From Methanosarcinaceae archaeon UBA470 (GTDB lineage Archaea > Halobacteriota > Methanosarcinia > Methanosarcinales > Methanosarcinaceae), in NCBI GenBank assembly GCA_002508425.1, contig DAKU01000170.1, forward strand, positions 1 through 48,245: 48,245 nucleotides of DNA. Direction: 5' to 3'. The notes beneath the pieces are model-generated. The model worked only from the letters and a program-made list of their open reading frames with translations. It was not told the origin of the DNA and searched no databases. Numbering within the stretch: position 1 is the first letter of the stretch; every line of letters begins with the position of its first letter. Below, piece by piece: positions 7,952-16,600 of the stretch. The translations under genes and the position numbers were made by a program.

Positions 7952-8000
7952 TCTATAATTATTAACCGACATCAATATGTCCTATCTATAATTATTAACC
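7952..8000. repeat. Two 16-base direct repeats upstream of fpo
   Basis: The sequence TCTATAATTATTAACC occurs exactly at 7952-7967 and again at 7985-8000. The offset of 33 bases is close to three helical turns, so the copies would face the same side of the DNA. This is the pattern expected of paired regulator-binding sites in the control region of the fpo operon. The surrounding sequence is very AT-rich but not otherwise repeated. Confidence 0.6.
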
Positions 8001-8012
8001 AATATAATATTA

Positions 8013-8040
8013 TCAAATTTCTTTAATATAATTATATGGT
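8013..8040 (+). promoter_or_regulatory. Candidate fpo operon promoter
   Basis: The 290-base gap before fpoA contains TTTAATATAATTATA around 8022-8036, a plausible archaeal TATA box. It would give a start near 8050-8060 and a leader of about 140 bases. A second AT-rich box (TTTTATAAT, 8162-8170) lies too close to the ATG unless the transcript is nearly leaderless. Choice between them is inference. Confidence 0.35.
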
Positions 8041-8113
8041 GGCGTAGTGGAACTTGTCCGCAACAAAAAATTAATAACCCATCACGTATTCTGGAATTAC
8101 ATTCTTGAAAATT

Positions 8114-8162
8114 AGGTTACATTATACTAGTTATCATTAAAAGTAATGTATACAAGTAACCT
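8114..8162. repeat. Inverted repeat in the fpo leader region
   Basis: The arms AGGTTAC (8114-8120) and GTAACCT (8156-8162) are exactly complementary. Inside them TACATTA (8118-8124) pairs with TAATGTA (8144-8150), the two matches being offset by six unpaired bases (8150-8155). It ends about 18 bases before the fpoA ribosome site, so it may be an operator or an RNA structure affecting translation. Confidence 0.5.
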
Positions 8163-8194
8163 TTTATAATCAAATTCTTCAGGTGAATCACACT

Positions 8195-8587
8195 ATGTCA
8201 GGAATAATCGATACTAGCAACATAATATACAGTTATATACCGGTTGCGATAATTCTTGTAGTGGCGCTATTGATGCCTCCTATGACTATGCTTCTTGTAA
8301 AGCAGCTAAGTCCAAGGAGTAAATCACTTGCGAAATATGAGACATACGAAGCGGGTTCTGTTCCAATAGGAAATGCAAGGATCCAATTCAATGTTGAGTA
8401 TTATTTGTACGCCATTGCATTTGTCTTGTTTGATATTGAGGTTCTTTTCTTGTACCCATGGGCTACTATTTTCAAAGAACCCAACATAACGACTATAGCA
8501 ACCATTGAGATGTTGATTTTTATTTTTGTAGTACTGTTTGGATACCTATACCTCATTAAAAAGGAGGCTCTTAAATGGCAGAAGTAA
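8195..8587 (+). CDS. fpoA: F420H2 dehydrogenase subunit FpoA (NuoA-like)
   Basis: Membrane subunit of the F420H2:methanophenazine oxidoreductase, the methanogen relative of respiratory complex I, homologous to NuoA. With the ATG at 8195 it has 130 residues and three membrane helices (about residues 12-35, 65-85 and 95-115). The family signature YETYEAGSVPIGNARIQFNVEYY-LYAIAFVLFDIEVLFLYPWA is present in the loop and helix two. I chose this ATG because AGGTGAA stands eight bases before it; an in-frame GTG at 8183 falls inside that site. It is the first gene of the operon and overlaps fpoB by 13 bases. Confidence 0.95.
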   Translation: MSGIIDTSNIIYSYIPVAIILVVALLMPPMTMLLVKQLSPRSKSLAKYETYEAGSVPIGNARIQFNVEYYLYAIAFVLFDIEVLFLYPWATIFKEPNITTIATIEMLIFIFVVLFGYLYLIKKEALKWQK

Positions 8588-9126
8588 AGGCAGTTACTCC
8601 CAACAATAAAGAGGACATGCCCGAAGAGATTCCTGGTGTCATGACAACAAGCAGCAGTGCTATCAGTGACTTCTTAAAGAAAACAAAAGCCCAGGACTTA
8701 ATTAACTGGGGACGTAAGAATTCTCTCTGGTTCACAGTAAATGCTATGGGTTGTTGTGGTGTGGAATTGCTTTCAACAGGTATGGCACACTATGACACAG
8801 ACCGCTTTGGAATCATTCCAAGGAACTCTCCAAGACATGCCGATGTACTAATCATCAGTGGATATGTGACAAAAAAATATCTCCCTGCACTACAAAGAAT
8901 ATGGGACCAAATGCCAGCCCCAAAATGGGTTATTTGTTTTGGCGATTGTGCCATTAGTGGCGGCCCGTTCTATGAATCTTACAGCACAGCTCAGAACATA
9001 GATGAGATATTTCCGGTAGATGTTTATGTTCCTGGATGTCCACCAAGATGTGAGGCCCTGATCCAGGCATTTGTTGAATTGCAACAGAAGATAGCTGCAA
9101 AGAAGGACAAAGGTACTGAATATTGA
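8575..9126 (+). CDS. fpoB: F420H2 dehydrogenase subunit FpoB (NuoB-like, N2 cluster)
   Basis: Peripheral-arm subunit homologous to NuoB that carries the terminal [4Fe-4S] cluster N2, which passes electrons to methanophenazine. The 183 residues include the adjacent cysteine pair at C60-C61 (AMGCCGVELL), C125 (CFGDCAISGG) and C155 (VPGCPPRCEAL), the complete ligand set. The N-terminal 35 residues are poorly conserved and polar. It overlaps fpoA by 13 bases and is followed by fpoC after 9 bases. Confidence 0.96.
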   Translation: MAEVKAVTPNNKEDMPEEIPGVMTTSSSAISDFLKKTKAQDLINWGRKNSLWFTVNAMGCCGVELLSTGMAHYDTDRFGIIPRNSPRHADVLIISGYVTKKYLPALQRIWDQMPAPKWVICFGDCAISGGPFYESYSTAQNIDEIFPVDVYVPGCPPRCEALIQAFVELQQKIAAKKDKGTEY

Positions 9127-9135
9127 GGTGATGCA

Positions 9136-9612
9136 ATGGATGCTAAAACAATGATTGATTCACTTTCCAGTCAATTCACAGGCACTATCTACGATGTAAG
9201 TGTTGAATCTGATATAAGGATCATTGCTAAAGTGAAGCCGGAAAATGTAAAGGATATATGCAGGTACCTTAAGGACAAACTTTCTTTTGGACACCTCTGT
9301 TGTGAATTCGCTGTTGACTACCCTAACAGGAATGAAATCGAAGTTGTTTATGTAATTGGTTCTTACGACCATCCGGTAGTCCTTACACTAAAAGCAATAT
9401 TACCAAGGGATAATCCTGAAATTGAATCTGTCGTTCCTGTATACTGGAATGCTAATTGGTATGAGAGAGAGACATACGAACTATTCGGCGTAAAGTATCT
9501 CAATCATCCGGACCTGCGGCCTCTTGTACTTCCTCGGGAAATGCTAGGCGAATGGCCGCTCAGAAAAGATTACAAAGGTTTCCCCAACAAAACAGCCAGG
9601 AATCTGGTATGA
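9136..9612 (+). CDS. fpoC: F420H2 dehydrogenase subunit FpoC (NuoC-like)
   Basis: Soluble subunit of the connecting arm, homologous to NuoC (the 30 kDa subunit of complex I). The 158 residues end in the family's hallmark YERETYELFGVKYLNHPDLRPLVLP...EWPLRKDYKGFP segment, which anchors it to FpoD. It binds no cofactor. The ATG is preceded by GAGGTGAT, and fpoD follows after 9 bases. Here C and D are separate genes, unlike the NuoCD fusion of enterobacteria. Confidence 0.95.
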   Translation: MDAKTMIDSLSSQFTGTIYDVSVESDIRIIAKVKPENVKDICRYLKDKLSFGHLCCEFAVDYPNRNEIEVVYVIGSYDHPVVLTLKAILPRDNPEIESVVPVYWNANWYERETYELFGVKYLNHPDLRPLVLPREMLGEWPLRKDYKGFPNKTARNLV

Positions 9613-9621
9613 GGTTTTACT

Positions 9622-10746
9622 ATGGATAATACAGTTGGACCTTCTGAAATGATAGTTCACCTTGGACCACAACATCCAATGATGCCGGGTCCCTTCAGAC
9701 TCAATGCAAAATTGAGAGGAGAGACAGTAGTGGATTCCGAGGTAGAGATGGGATATATCCACAAAGGGATCGAGAAAATACTTGAAAGCAAGACTTACCT
9801 GCAGGGCATAACTATTGTAGACAGGATATGCTACCTTGCGGCACTGACCAATGAAGAAGCATATGTTGGCTGTGTGGAAAAGCTTGCAGGGATTGAAGTA
9901 CCCCAGAGAGCACAATATATCCGTGTTATCATGGAAGAGCTTTCCAGAATACAGAGTCATCTGCTAGGTATGGGAGAATATGCCTCTTTCGTTGGCTTTG
10001 TGAGCATGTTCATGTACACCATCAAGGAAAGAGAAGATGTGATGAGCATTATGGACTCTGTAACCGGAGCACGTGTCACACATTCATTCCTGCGTTTTGG
10101 CGGTGTAAAGGATGATCTTCCAGAAGGATTGAAGGAAGATGTCAAGCATGTTTTTGCAAACCTGAGAAAAGCCATTGATTCTTATGAGGATATGTACAGC
10201 ACAGATACCATTTACAAGGGAAGGACTGTAGGCATCGGCGTACTTCAGGCCGAGGCCGCAAAGGATATCGGAGTATCCGGTCCGCCGCTTCGTGCAACAG
10301 GAGTTGCTTTTGATATCCGTAAGGCAGAACCCTATTTAGTATATAAGGATCTGGATTTCAAAGTATGTACTCAGACTGCAGGCGACGTGTTCGCAAGAGT
10401 TCAGGTGCGTCTTGATGAGATGCGCGAAAGCATGTATATAATAGAACAATGCCTTGATCAGATACCTAATGGTCCTCTTTTCCCTGAAGGTACTGCCTAT
10501 GGCCGCAGGTCACCTGTTATGAGAGTGCCAGCCGGAGAAGTATTCCACCGTGTGGAAGACCCAAGAGGTGAAATGGGATTTTACATGGTTTCTGACGGCT
10601 CCGATAAACCATACCGTGTAAAGATCAGAGGACCGGTATATCCCACATTGCAGACATTACCTCCACTTCTTAAAGGGGTCAATGTTGCCGATATTGTGGC
10701 AATCGCCGGAAGCATGGACACATGTACAAGTGAGGTTGACAGGTGA
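9622..10746 (+). CDS. fpoD: F420H2 dehydrogenase subunit FpoD (NuoD-like)
   Basis: Large soluble subunit homologous to NuoD and to the large subunit of [NiFe] hydrogenases; together with FpoB it forms the methanophenazine-binding site. Its 374 residues show the N-terminal HLGPQHPMMPGPFRLNAKLRGE (quinone-site His and loop), GYIHKGIEKILE, and DRICYLAALTNEEAYV. The nickel-binding cysteines of hydrogenases are absent, as usual for the complex I branch. The stop overlaps the GTG of the following fpoH frame. Confidence 0.96.
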   Translation: MDNTVGPSEMIVHLGPQHPMMPGPFRLNAKLRGETVVDSEVEMGYIHKGIEKILESKTYLQGITIVDRICYLAALTNEEAYVGCVEKLAGIEVPQRAQYIRVIMEELSRIQSHLLGMGEYASFVGFVSMFMYTIKEREDVMSIMDSVTGARVTHSFLRFGGVKDDLPEGLKEDVKHVFANLRKAIDSYEDMYSTDTIYKGRTVGIGVLQAEAAKDIGVSGPPLRATGVAFDIRKAEPYLVYKDLDFKVCTQTAGDVFARVQVRLDEMRESMYIIEQCLDQIPNGPLFPEGTAYGRRSPVMRVPAGEVFHRVEDPRGEMGFYMVSDGSDKPYRVKIRGPVYPTLQTLPPLLKGVNVADIVAIAGSMDTCTSEVDR

Positions 10747-11777
10747 TCATGATGGAGTTAACAGAAATTCTTTTCAATCCCTGGCTACGTGGTATTCTGG
10801 GACTTTGTCTTATGGGCGCCATATTCATGGGTGCAATGCTAGTTGTTTGGTTTGAACGTAAACTCGCCGCTGACGTCCAGCAGCGTCTTGGCCCAAGCAG
10901 AGTTGGCCCCCATGGAATATTCCAGTTGGTTGCAGATGCAATTAAACTGCTCACCAAGGAAGATATTATACCTGCCAATGCTGACAAATTGCTCTTTGTC
11001 TTTGGGCCGATGGTTCTGATGGGATCTATTTTCCTGATGCTCGTTGCCATTCCTTTTGGTGCAGTGATTATAAATGGAGACACCTACCCAATAGCTGCAA
11101 CTGATATGGATATCAGTGTTCTTTACATTGAAGCAGTTTCCGCTGTTTCCGTTATAGGTATTTTCATGATAGCCTATAGTTCTAACAACAAGTATTCCCT
11201 GCTAGGCGCATTCAGGAACTTCGCACGCATGATCGGTTATGAAGTTCCCCTGGGAATTTGTGTTGTAAGTGTGGCTATTATGGCAGGATCTTTGAATATT
11301 ATAGACATTGCTCAGGCTCAGAATCCCCTGTGGTTCATTATCAAGCAGCCCATCGGATTTGTAGTGTTCTTTATCGCTCTTATGGCTGATATGGGACGTC
11401 TTCCATTTGACCAGAACGAGTCTGAGGAAGAACTCATTGCAGGATGGATCACAGAGTATACCGGTATGAGGTTTGGTCTTGGTTTCTTTGCCGAGTATAT
11501 TCACATGATGCTTGGGTCCATGCTTGTTGTCTTATTGTTCCTGGGCGGATGGAACCTGCCTACAGTACTCACTTCTAATATGTTGCTTGGAATAATCCTT
11601 CCCACAGCGTTCTTCCTTGGTAAGGTGTCGCTCGTTATTCTGACTATAATCATGATCAGATGGGCCGTTCCAAGATTCAGAATCGACCAGGTTGTAGACT
11701 TGAGCTGGAAGAAACTGCTACCCCTATCTTTGCTGAATCTGGGATGGGTTATAGCACTGGTTCTGCTGGGAGTGTGA
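10743..11777 (+). CDS. fpoH: F420H2 dehydrogenase subunit FpoH (NuoH-like)
   Basis: Hydrophobic subunit homologous to NuoH that joins the peripheral arm to the proton-pumping membrane arm. Up to 344 residues with about eight helices. Conserved stretches include ERKLAADVQQRLGPSRVGPHGIFQLVADAIKLL and the acidic cytoplasmic loop PFDQNESEEELIAG. The start is uncertain. The GTG at 10743 overlaps the fpoD stop and has GAGGT six bases upstream. The ATGs at 10749 and 10752 follow a full AGGTGATC site almost directly. The choice changes only three residues. Confidence 0.95.
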   Translation: MIMMELTEILFNPWLRGILGLCLMGAIFMGAMLVVWFERKLAADVQQRLGPSRVGPHGIFQLVADAIKLLTKEDIIPANADKLLFVFGPMVLMGSIFLMLVAIPFGAVIINGDTYPIAATDMDISVLYIEAVSAVSVIGIFMIAYSSNNKYSLLGAFRNFARMIGYEVPLGICVVSVAIMAGSLNIIDIAQAQNPLWFIIKQPIGFVVFFIALMADMGRLPFDQNESEEELIAGWITEYTGMRFGLGFFAEYIHMMLGSMLVVLLFLGGWNLPTVLTSNMLLGIILPTAFFLGKVSLVILTIIMIRWAVPRFRIDQVVDLSWKKLLPLSLLNLGWVIALVLLGV

Positions 11778-11781
11778 CAAT

Positions 11782-12225
11782 ATGGTTATAAAAAATATTA
11801 AGAAGGCTTTAAAAAGTATATATTTCGCACCCGCTGTAACCAGAATGTGTCCTGAAGAACCGACCAGGCTCGCAGATAGGTTTAGGGGATTACAGAAACT
11901 GGATAAAAGCAAGTGCATAGGTTGTGGGATATGTGCTAATACCTGTCCCAACAATGCAATAAAGATAGTGAAAGCCCGGACCGGTCCAAAAAGCGACAAG
12001 AAAAGATGGTTCCCATCAATTGATGTGGGTCACTGCCTCTTCTGTGGACTGTGCATAGACCAGTGTCCTAAGGGAGCTCTCTCAAGTAGTAAAGTATACC
12101 TAACGGGTATCATTAGATGGGAACACAATGACCTTCTCTTCACGCCGGATATGCTGGCAAGAGAGGTTGACATAAATGCTGAAAAAGAAGCTGGTAAGGA
12201 GGTAAGCAGATGGACACCTCAATAA
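11782..12225 (+). CDS. fpoI: F420H2 dehydrogenase subunit FpoI (NuoI-like ferredoxin subunit)
   Basis: Peripheral subunit with two [4Fe-4S] clusters (N6a and N6b in complex I) that carry electrons from FpoF to FpoB. It has 147 residues. The cluster motifs are at C45/C48/C51/C55 (CIGCGICANTCP) and C85/C88/C91/C95 (CLFCGLCIDQCP). The basic linker between them (TGPKSDKKRW) is usual in methanosarcinal FpoI. It overlaps the next gene by 16 bases. FpoF, the F420H2-oxidising subunit, is not in this window, consistent with its separate location in relatives. Confidence 0.95.
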   Translation: MVIKNIKKALKSIYFAPAVTRMCPEEPTRLADRFRGLQKLDKSKCIGCGICANTCPNNAIKIVKARTGPKSDKKRWFPSIDVGHCLFCGLCIDQCPKGALSSSKVYLTGIIRWEHNDLLFTPDMLAREVDINAEKEAGKEVSRWTPQ

Positions 12226-12497
12226 TTGCAGATGCTCTGGAAATACTGGTCTTTGCTGTTATGGCTCTAGTTTCCATATCTTGCGCTTTGTTCGTAGTAA
12301 CTGCGAAGGATATAGTAAGATCTGCATTGTCACTAATAGTGGTAATGTTCGTTGTAGCAGGTTTGTACATTATGTTGAATGCCCAGTTCCTCGGAGTCAT
12401 TCAGGTACTGGTGTACGTTGGAGCTATTGGCGTATTGATAATGTTCGCGGTCATGCTCACGAAGAAGGAATTTGGAAGTGATAAGGATGCTGAATAA
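12210..12497 (+). CDS. fpoJ: F420H2 dehydrogenase subunit FpoJ, N-terminal part (NuoJ-like)
   Basis: Membrane protein of 95 residues corresponding to the first three helices of NuoJ (ILVFAVMALVSISCALFV, SALSLIVVMFVVAGLYIML, IQVLVYVGAIGVLIMFAVML). The last contains the conserved VYVGAIGVL pi-bulge region. NuoJ in bacteria is one protein; here, as in Methanosarcina, the rest is encoded by the next gene. A strong ribosome site (AAGGAGGT) lies before the ATG. It overlaps the following gene by 11 bases, so the split is unlikely to be a sequencing error. Confidence 0.92.
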   Translation: MDTSIIADALEILVFAVMALVSISCALFVVTAKDIVRSALSLIVVMFVVAGLYIMLNAQFLGVIQVLVYVGAIGVLIMFAVMLTKKEFGSDKDAE

Positions 12498-12789
12498 GAA
12501 ATTCACCATTATGCAGGTCCTTACTGCAGTATATAACTTCTTTAGGCCGCGTATAGCAGGTATGATAATCGCATTCCTGTTCCTTGCAATAGTGGTGATA
12601 TCCGTAGGTTTTACCCAATGGAACACTGTAGACCAGATCCCACAGAATATGATGGATCAAAGTAATATTCAGGGAATAGGCAGATTGATTTTTATTGACT
12701 TTGTCGTACCTTTTGAAATATTATCAATTGTTTTGTTGGCTTCCCTTATGGGAGCTATCTATATGGCAAAAGGAGATGGTACCAAATGA
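12487..12789 (+). CDS. fpoJ: F420H2 dehydrogenase subunit FpoJ, C-terminal part (NuoJ-like)
   Basis: About 100 residues with two helices (IAGMIIAFLFLAIVVISVGF and VVPFEILSIVLLASLMGAIYMA) that match the C-terminal half of NuoJ; the second holds the typical PFEI...LLASLMGAI motif. I chose the ATG at 12487 because GGAAGTGAT stands just upstream. TTG (12472) and GTG (12478) in frame are possible. The frame differs from that of the first half, so the two halves are separate polypeptides joined only in the complex. Confidence 0.9.
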   Translation: MLNKKFTIMQVLTAVYNFFRPRIAGMIIAFLFLAIVVISVGFTQWNTVDQIPQNMMDQSNIQGIGRLIFIDFVVPFEILSIVLLASLMGAIYMAKGDGTK

Positions 12790-13088
12790 TACCACTATTC
12801 TATTATCTTGCACTCTCAGCCATCATATTCTCAATAGGTCTTTTTGGGTTTATGACCCAGAAAAGCGGTATCAGGATGCTTATGTGCGTGGAGCTTATGC
12901 TTAACGCCGCCAATATCAACCTTGTGGCTTTCTCAAGCTACAACGGAGACCTTACAGGGCAGGTATTTGCTTTATACTCCATTGCTCTGGCAGCAGCTGA
13001 GGCAGCAATTGGTTTTGCCATCCTGATGTCTATCTATAGGGTAAGGGACATGATCAATCTCGACAAACTCAACATATTGAGGTGGTAA
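12786..13088 (+). CDS. fpoK: F420H2 dehydrogenase subunit FpoK (NuoK-like)
   Basis: Small proton-translocating membrane subunit homologous to NuoK, 100 residues with three helices. The family motifs MCVELMLNAANINLVAF (helix two, with its membrane glutamate) and IALAAAEAAIGFAIL (helix three, second glutamate) are intact. These two acidic residues take part in proton movement in complex I. The start overlaps the stop of the previous gene (ATGA) and GGAG precedes it. Confidence 0.95.
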   Translation: MIPLFYYLALSAIIFSIGLFGFMTQKSGIRMLMCVELMLNAANINLVAFSSYNGDLTGQVFALYSIALAAAEAAIGFAILMSIYRVRDMINLDKLNILRW

Positions 13089-13090
13089 AA

Positions 13091-15106
13091 ATGGCAATAG
13101 AAAACATGGCATATTTAATACCTATATTGCCGGCACTTGCTTTCGTGCTGACGTTCTTCCTGGGTAAGAAGCTGCCAAGAGGCGGAGCTATTATCCCCAT
13201 AATTGCTATCTTTACCTCTTTCGTCATCTCATTGATGATCACACTGAACCTGTTGCAAAACCCGGAGGAAGTTGTTTCCCAGTCCTACAACTGGTTTTCC
13301 ATACTGAATGTGGGCATTCTAATAGATCCACTGGCTGCTGTGATGCTTTCAATGGTGACATTCGTGAGCCTTCTTATCCACATATACGCTGTTGGCTACA
13401 TGTCCCATGACAAAGGACAGCCCAGATACTTCGCAGAAACAGCACTCTTTACAGCTGCAATGCTCGGTGTAATCTTGTCCGACAACATCCTTCAGTTCTT
13501 CATTTGCTGGGAACTTGTGGGACTGTGCTCTTACCTGCTCATAGGCTTCTGGTTCGAGAAACCATCTGCAGCTTCCGCAGCAAAGAAGGCTTTCCTCACC
13601 ACAAGGGTTGGTGACGTGATGTTCCTTGCAGGTATCATTTTGCTCTTCTCCGATATATTCAGGATATTCAACGGTTCCATCCCTGAAGGCGTATATGTTC
13701 TCAGGTTCAATGAGATCTTCAGCCACATACCTGAAATAGCTGCTCTCAATACACAGATATTAGGATATCAGGTAAGCCATCTGACTCTTATTACCCTGCT
13801 CTTCTTCGGGGGTGCTGTAGGTAAATCAGGTCAGTTCCCTCTGCATGTATGGCTTCCGGATGCAATGGAAGGTCCAACTACTGTTTCTGCACTTATCCAT
13901 GCAGCAACAATGGTTACAGCCGGTGTATATCTGGTCGCAAGAACATTCCCCATGTTCATTGCTGCTCCCCAATCATTGTTAGTAGTTGCATACCTTGGAG
14001 CGTTCACCGCACTCTTTGCTGCAACCATGGGGCTTGTCATGAACGATATAAAACGTGTTCTGGCATTTTCCACAATCAGTCAGCTTGGATATATGATGCT
14101 GGGACTCGGAATGGGTGCAGTCATCGGAGTAACAGCAGTAGGTGACTCATTGTTCCACCTCATTAACCATGCATTCTTCAAGGCACTCCTCTTCCTGTGT
14201 GCTGGTAGTGTAATTCATGCAATTGGAACCCAGGACATCAGGCAGATGGGCGGCGTAAGAAAAGTTATGCCCATCACCTTCGCAACAATGCTCATTGCTT
14301 CCCTGGCTCTGGCAGGTTTTGGTATTCCGGGAACTTCCATAGGTGTCAGCGGGTTCTTCAGTAAGGATCCGATCATTGAAGCTGCATATCTCTTTGGCGA
14401 GTCCACAGAAAACTGGTTCCCCTATGTATTTGCAATAACAGCTGCCTTGCTTACATCCATATACATATTTAGATTGATCTTCATGACCTTCACCGGTAAG
14501 CCAAGGACCGACTATGGAGGGCACGAATCCCCATCTGTGATGACCATCCCTCTAATGATACTGGGTATTCTGGCACTCATATTTGGTGCACTCACTAAGA
14601 CAAGCTTCGGAAAATTCCTGGAAGAAACATTTACCAACAATTTCGTTAATGTTGATATCCATGCTCTTGCCGAAATTGGGAAGTATCATCTGGCTTCACA
14701 TGGTGGAGAAGGCGAGCCTTTGCTGATTTTGTGGATGCCTGTTATCGTGGCTGTTGCAGGTCTGCTGATATCATACCTTATCTATGGCATGCGTGTAATT
14801 GATATGTCAAAAGTTGTTTCCAGAAAGAATCCCCTGTACAAACTGCTTTACAACAGATACTACCAGAATGCGATCTATACACAGTTCTTGGCGGTAAAGG
14901 TTGTATATGAAGGTCTTGCACTCGCTGGAAGAGCTATCGACAGAGGCTTTGACTGGTTGATCAATTTTATCGGCAATATATTCACTGATGCCTCAGATGG
15001 TCTAAGACAACTTCAGACCGGCGTGGTACAAAACTATGCCACTTCGGTAGTAACTGGTGTCAGTTTGCTCATAATTCTTGTCAAGCTGATCCTGGAGGTA
15101 TTCTAA
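13091..15106 (+). CDS. fpoL: F420H2 dehydrogenase subunit FpoL (NuoL-like antiporter-type pump)
   Basis: Largest membrane subunit, 671 residues, homologous to NuoL, with about 15 helices and a long amphipathic helix near the C-terminus that braces the membrane arm. Conserved features include the WELVGLCSYLLIGFW glutamate, HVWLPDAMEGPTTVSALIHAATMV with the broken-helix lysine/histidine region, and the MNDIKRVLAFSTISQLGYM segment. I chose the ATG at 13091 because GAGGTG lies six bases before it; the in-frame GTG at 13082 lies within that site. fpoM starts directly after the stop. Confidence 0.96.
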   Translation: MAIENMAYLIPILPALAFVLTFFLGKKLPRGGAIIPIIAIFTSFVISLMITLNLLQNPEEVVSQSYNWFSILNVGILIDPLAAVMLSMVTFVSLLIHIYAVGYMSHDKGQPRYFAETALFTAAMLGVILSDNILQFFICWELVGLCSYLLIGFWFEKPSAASAAKKAFLTTRVGDVMFLAGIILLFSDIFRIFNGSIPEGVYVLRFNEIFSHIPEIAALNTQILGYQVSHLTLITLLFFGGAVGKSGQFPLHVWLPDAMEGPTTVSALIHAATMVTAGVYLVARTFPMFIAAPQSLLVVAYLGAFTALFAATMGLVMNDIKRVLAFSTISQLGYMMLGLGMGAVIGVTAVGDSLFHLINHAFFKALLFLCAGSVIHAIGTQDIRQMGGVRKVMPITFATMLIASLALAGFGIPGTSIGVSGFFSKDPIIEAAYLFGESTENWFPYVFAITAALLTSIYIFRLIFMTFTGKPRTDYGGHESPSVMTIPLMILGILALIFGALTKTSFGKFLEETFTNNFVNVDIHALAEIGKYHLASHGGEGEPLLILWMPVIVAVAGLLISYLIYGMRVIDMSKVVSRKNPLYKLLYNRYYQNAIYTQFLAVKVVYEGLALAGRAIDRGFDWLINFIGNIFTDASDGLRQLQTGVVQNYATSVVTGVSLLIILVKLILEVF

Positions 15107-16597
15107 ATGGCAATACCCATTCTATCTTCAATAGTACTGATCCCGCTTTTATTCGCAGTACTTACTATATTCACAAAGACAAGAGAACAAGCAAGGGCTT
15201 CTGCCCTGTTATCTTCCGTGCTGGTACTAGTGCTGACCCTGTTCATGTACTTCAATTTTGATAGTACTACAACTGAGATGCAGTTCCAGGAGTTAGCCCA
15301 ATGGGTCCCAAGCCTGGGAATACACTATCAGCTGGGTATAGATGGCATATCCATGCCACTGGTCCTGCTGAACGCTATAGTGATACCATTCCTTATACTC
15401 TTCACATGGAATGATAATAAACAACAGGCCAACAAATTCTATGCGCTGATCCTTGCAACTCAGGGAGCAGTCATAGGTGTTTTCTTAGCACTTGATTTCT
15501 TCCTGTTCTACGTGTTCTGGGAACTTACTCTTGTGCCACTCTTCTTCATGGTAAGTATGTGGGGAGGGCCTGCCAAACACAAGGCATCCATCAAGTTCTT
15601 CATTTACACACACGTTGGTTCACTTGTAATGCTGCTCGGCATTTTTGCTCTCTACTTCGCAGCATGGAAACAGACAGGTACTCCTAATATGGGCATCGAA
15701 CATCTGCTCTCACAGTTCCAGTTCATAGGTGACAGTCTCTCCCGTGACCTCATATTTGTAGCACTGTTGTTCGGTTTCCTTGTAAAGATTCCCTCATTCC
15801 CATTCCATTCCTGGCTACCGGATGCATACGTTGAAGCACCAACTGCAGGCAGTGTGCTCTTCGTCCTGCTTAAGATCGGTGGTTATGGATTGTTCAGGGT
15901 TACACTACCCTTACTGCCCTTTACGCCATCCATGAATCTTATGATCACCATCATGGCATTACTTGGTTCAGTAAGCGTTCTGTACGGTGCTTTCCTTGCA
16001 CTGGCCCAGAAGGATCTCAAACGCATGGTAGCATACTCCAGTATAAGCCACATGGGTTATGTGACACTGGGAGCTGCAGGTCTTGTTTCTCTATCCGTAT
16101 CCGGAGCTATGTTCCAGCAGTTCTCACATGGACTTATCATGAGCATTATGTTCATGGCATGCGGAGTTATCAACAATGCCACGGGTACTAGGATCATCAA
16201 TGACCTTGGAGGACTTGCCAGAAAGATGCCAAAGCTTGCTGTTATTATGATGGTAGCTTTCATGGCCTCACTGGGACTTCCAGGACTTACAGGATTCATA
16301 GCCGAGTTCTTGGTCCTGACATTCACCTACATCAACCAGCCCACTTATGTGATCATAGCTATACTGGCTATAATCATCACAGCAGCATATCATCTGTGGG
16401 CAATGCAGAGGGCGATGTTCGGTGTATACAATGAGAAGTTTGGTGCTTTGAAAGATATTTCTGCATCTAAGACATTCTCAATGGCTGTCCTCGCAATACT
16501 CATACTTTACTTTGGACTGCATCCCAGTCCGGTGCTGGATATGATGATAACTAACTCCGAAAAACTGGTCAGCCTGATGGCTGTTGCGGGGGTGTGA
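15107..16597 (+). CDS. fpoM: F420H2 dehydrogenase subunit FpoM (NuoM-like antiporter-type pump)
   Basis: Membrane subunit of 496 residues with about 14 helices, homologous to NuoM. Key features are FYVFWELTLVPLFFMV (channel glutamate), FLVKIPSFPFHSWLPDAYVEAPTAGSV (broken helix with lysine), and LAQKDLKRMVAYSSISHMGYV. The ATG follows the fpoL TAA with no gap, and the ribosome site GGAGG lies inside fpoL. Together with FpoL and FpoN it should move protons as F420H2 is oxidised. Confidence 0.96.
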   Translation: MAIPILSSIVLIPLLFAVLTIFTKTREQARASALLSSVLVLVLTLFMYFNFDSTTTEMQFQELAQWVPSLGIHYQLGIDGISMPLVLLNAIVIPFLILFTWNDNKQQANKFYALILATQGAVIGVFLALDFFLFYVFWELTLVPLFFMVSMWGGPAKHKASIKFFIYTHVGSLVMLLGIFALYFAAWKQTGTPNMGIEHLLSQFQFIGDSLSRDLIFVALLFGFLVKIPSFPFHSWLPDAYVEAPTAGSVLFVLLKIGGYGLFRVTLPLLPFTPSMNLMITIMALLGSVSVLYGAFLALAQKDLKRMVAYSSISHMGYVTLGAAGLVSLSVSGAMFQQFSHGLIMSIMFMACGVINNATGTRIINDLGGLARKMPKLAVIMMVAFMASLGLPGLTGFIAEFLVLTFTYINQPTYVIIAILAIIITAAYHLWAMQRAMFGVYNEKFGALKDISASKTFSMAVLAILILYFGLHPSPVLDMMITNSEKLVSLMAVAGV

Positions 16598-16600
16598 GAA

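Noticed and set aside
13349..14524. Minus-strand frames of about 125 codons inside fpoL
   Set aside because: They are antisense to a strongly conserved NuoL-type protein. Their Cys/His-rich makeup arises from reading hydrophobic codons backwards.
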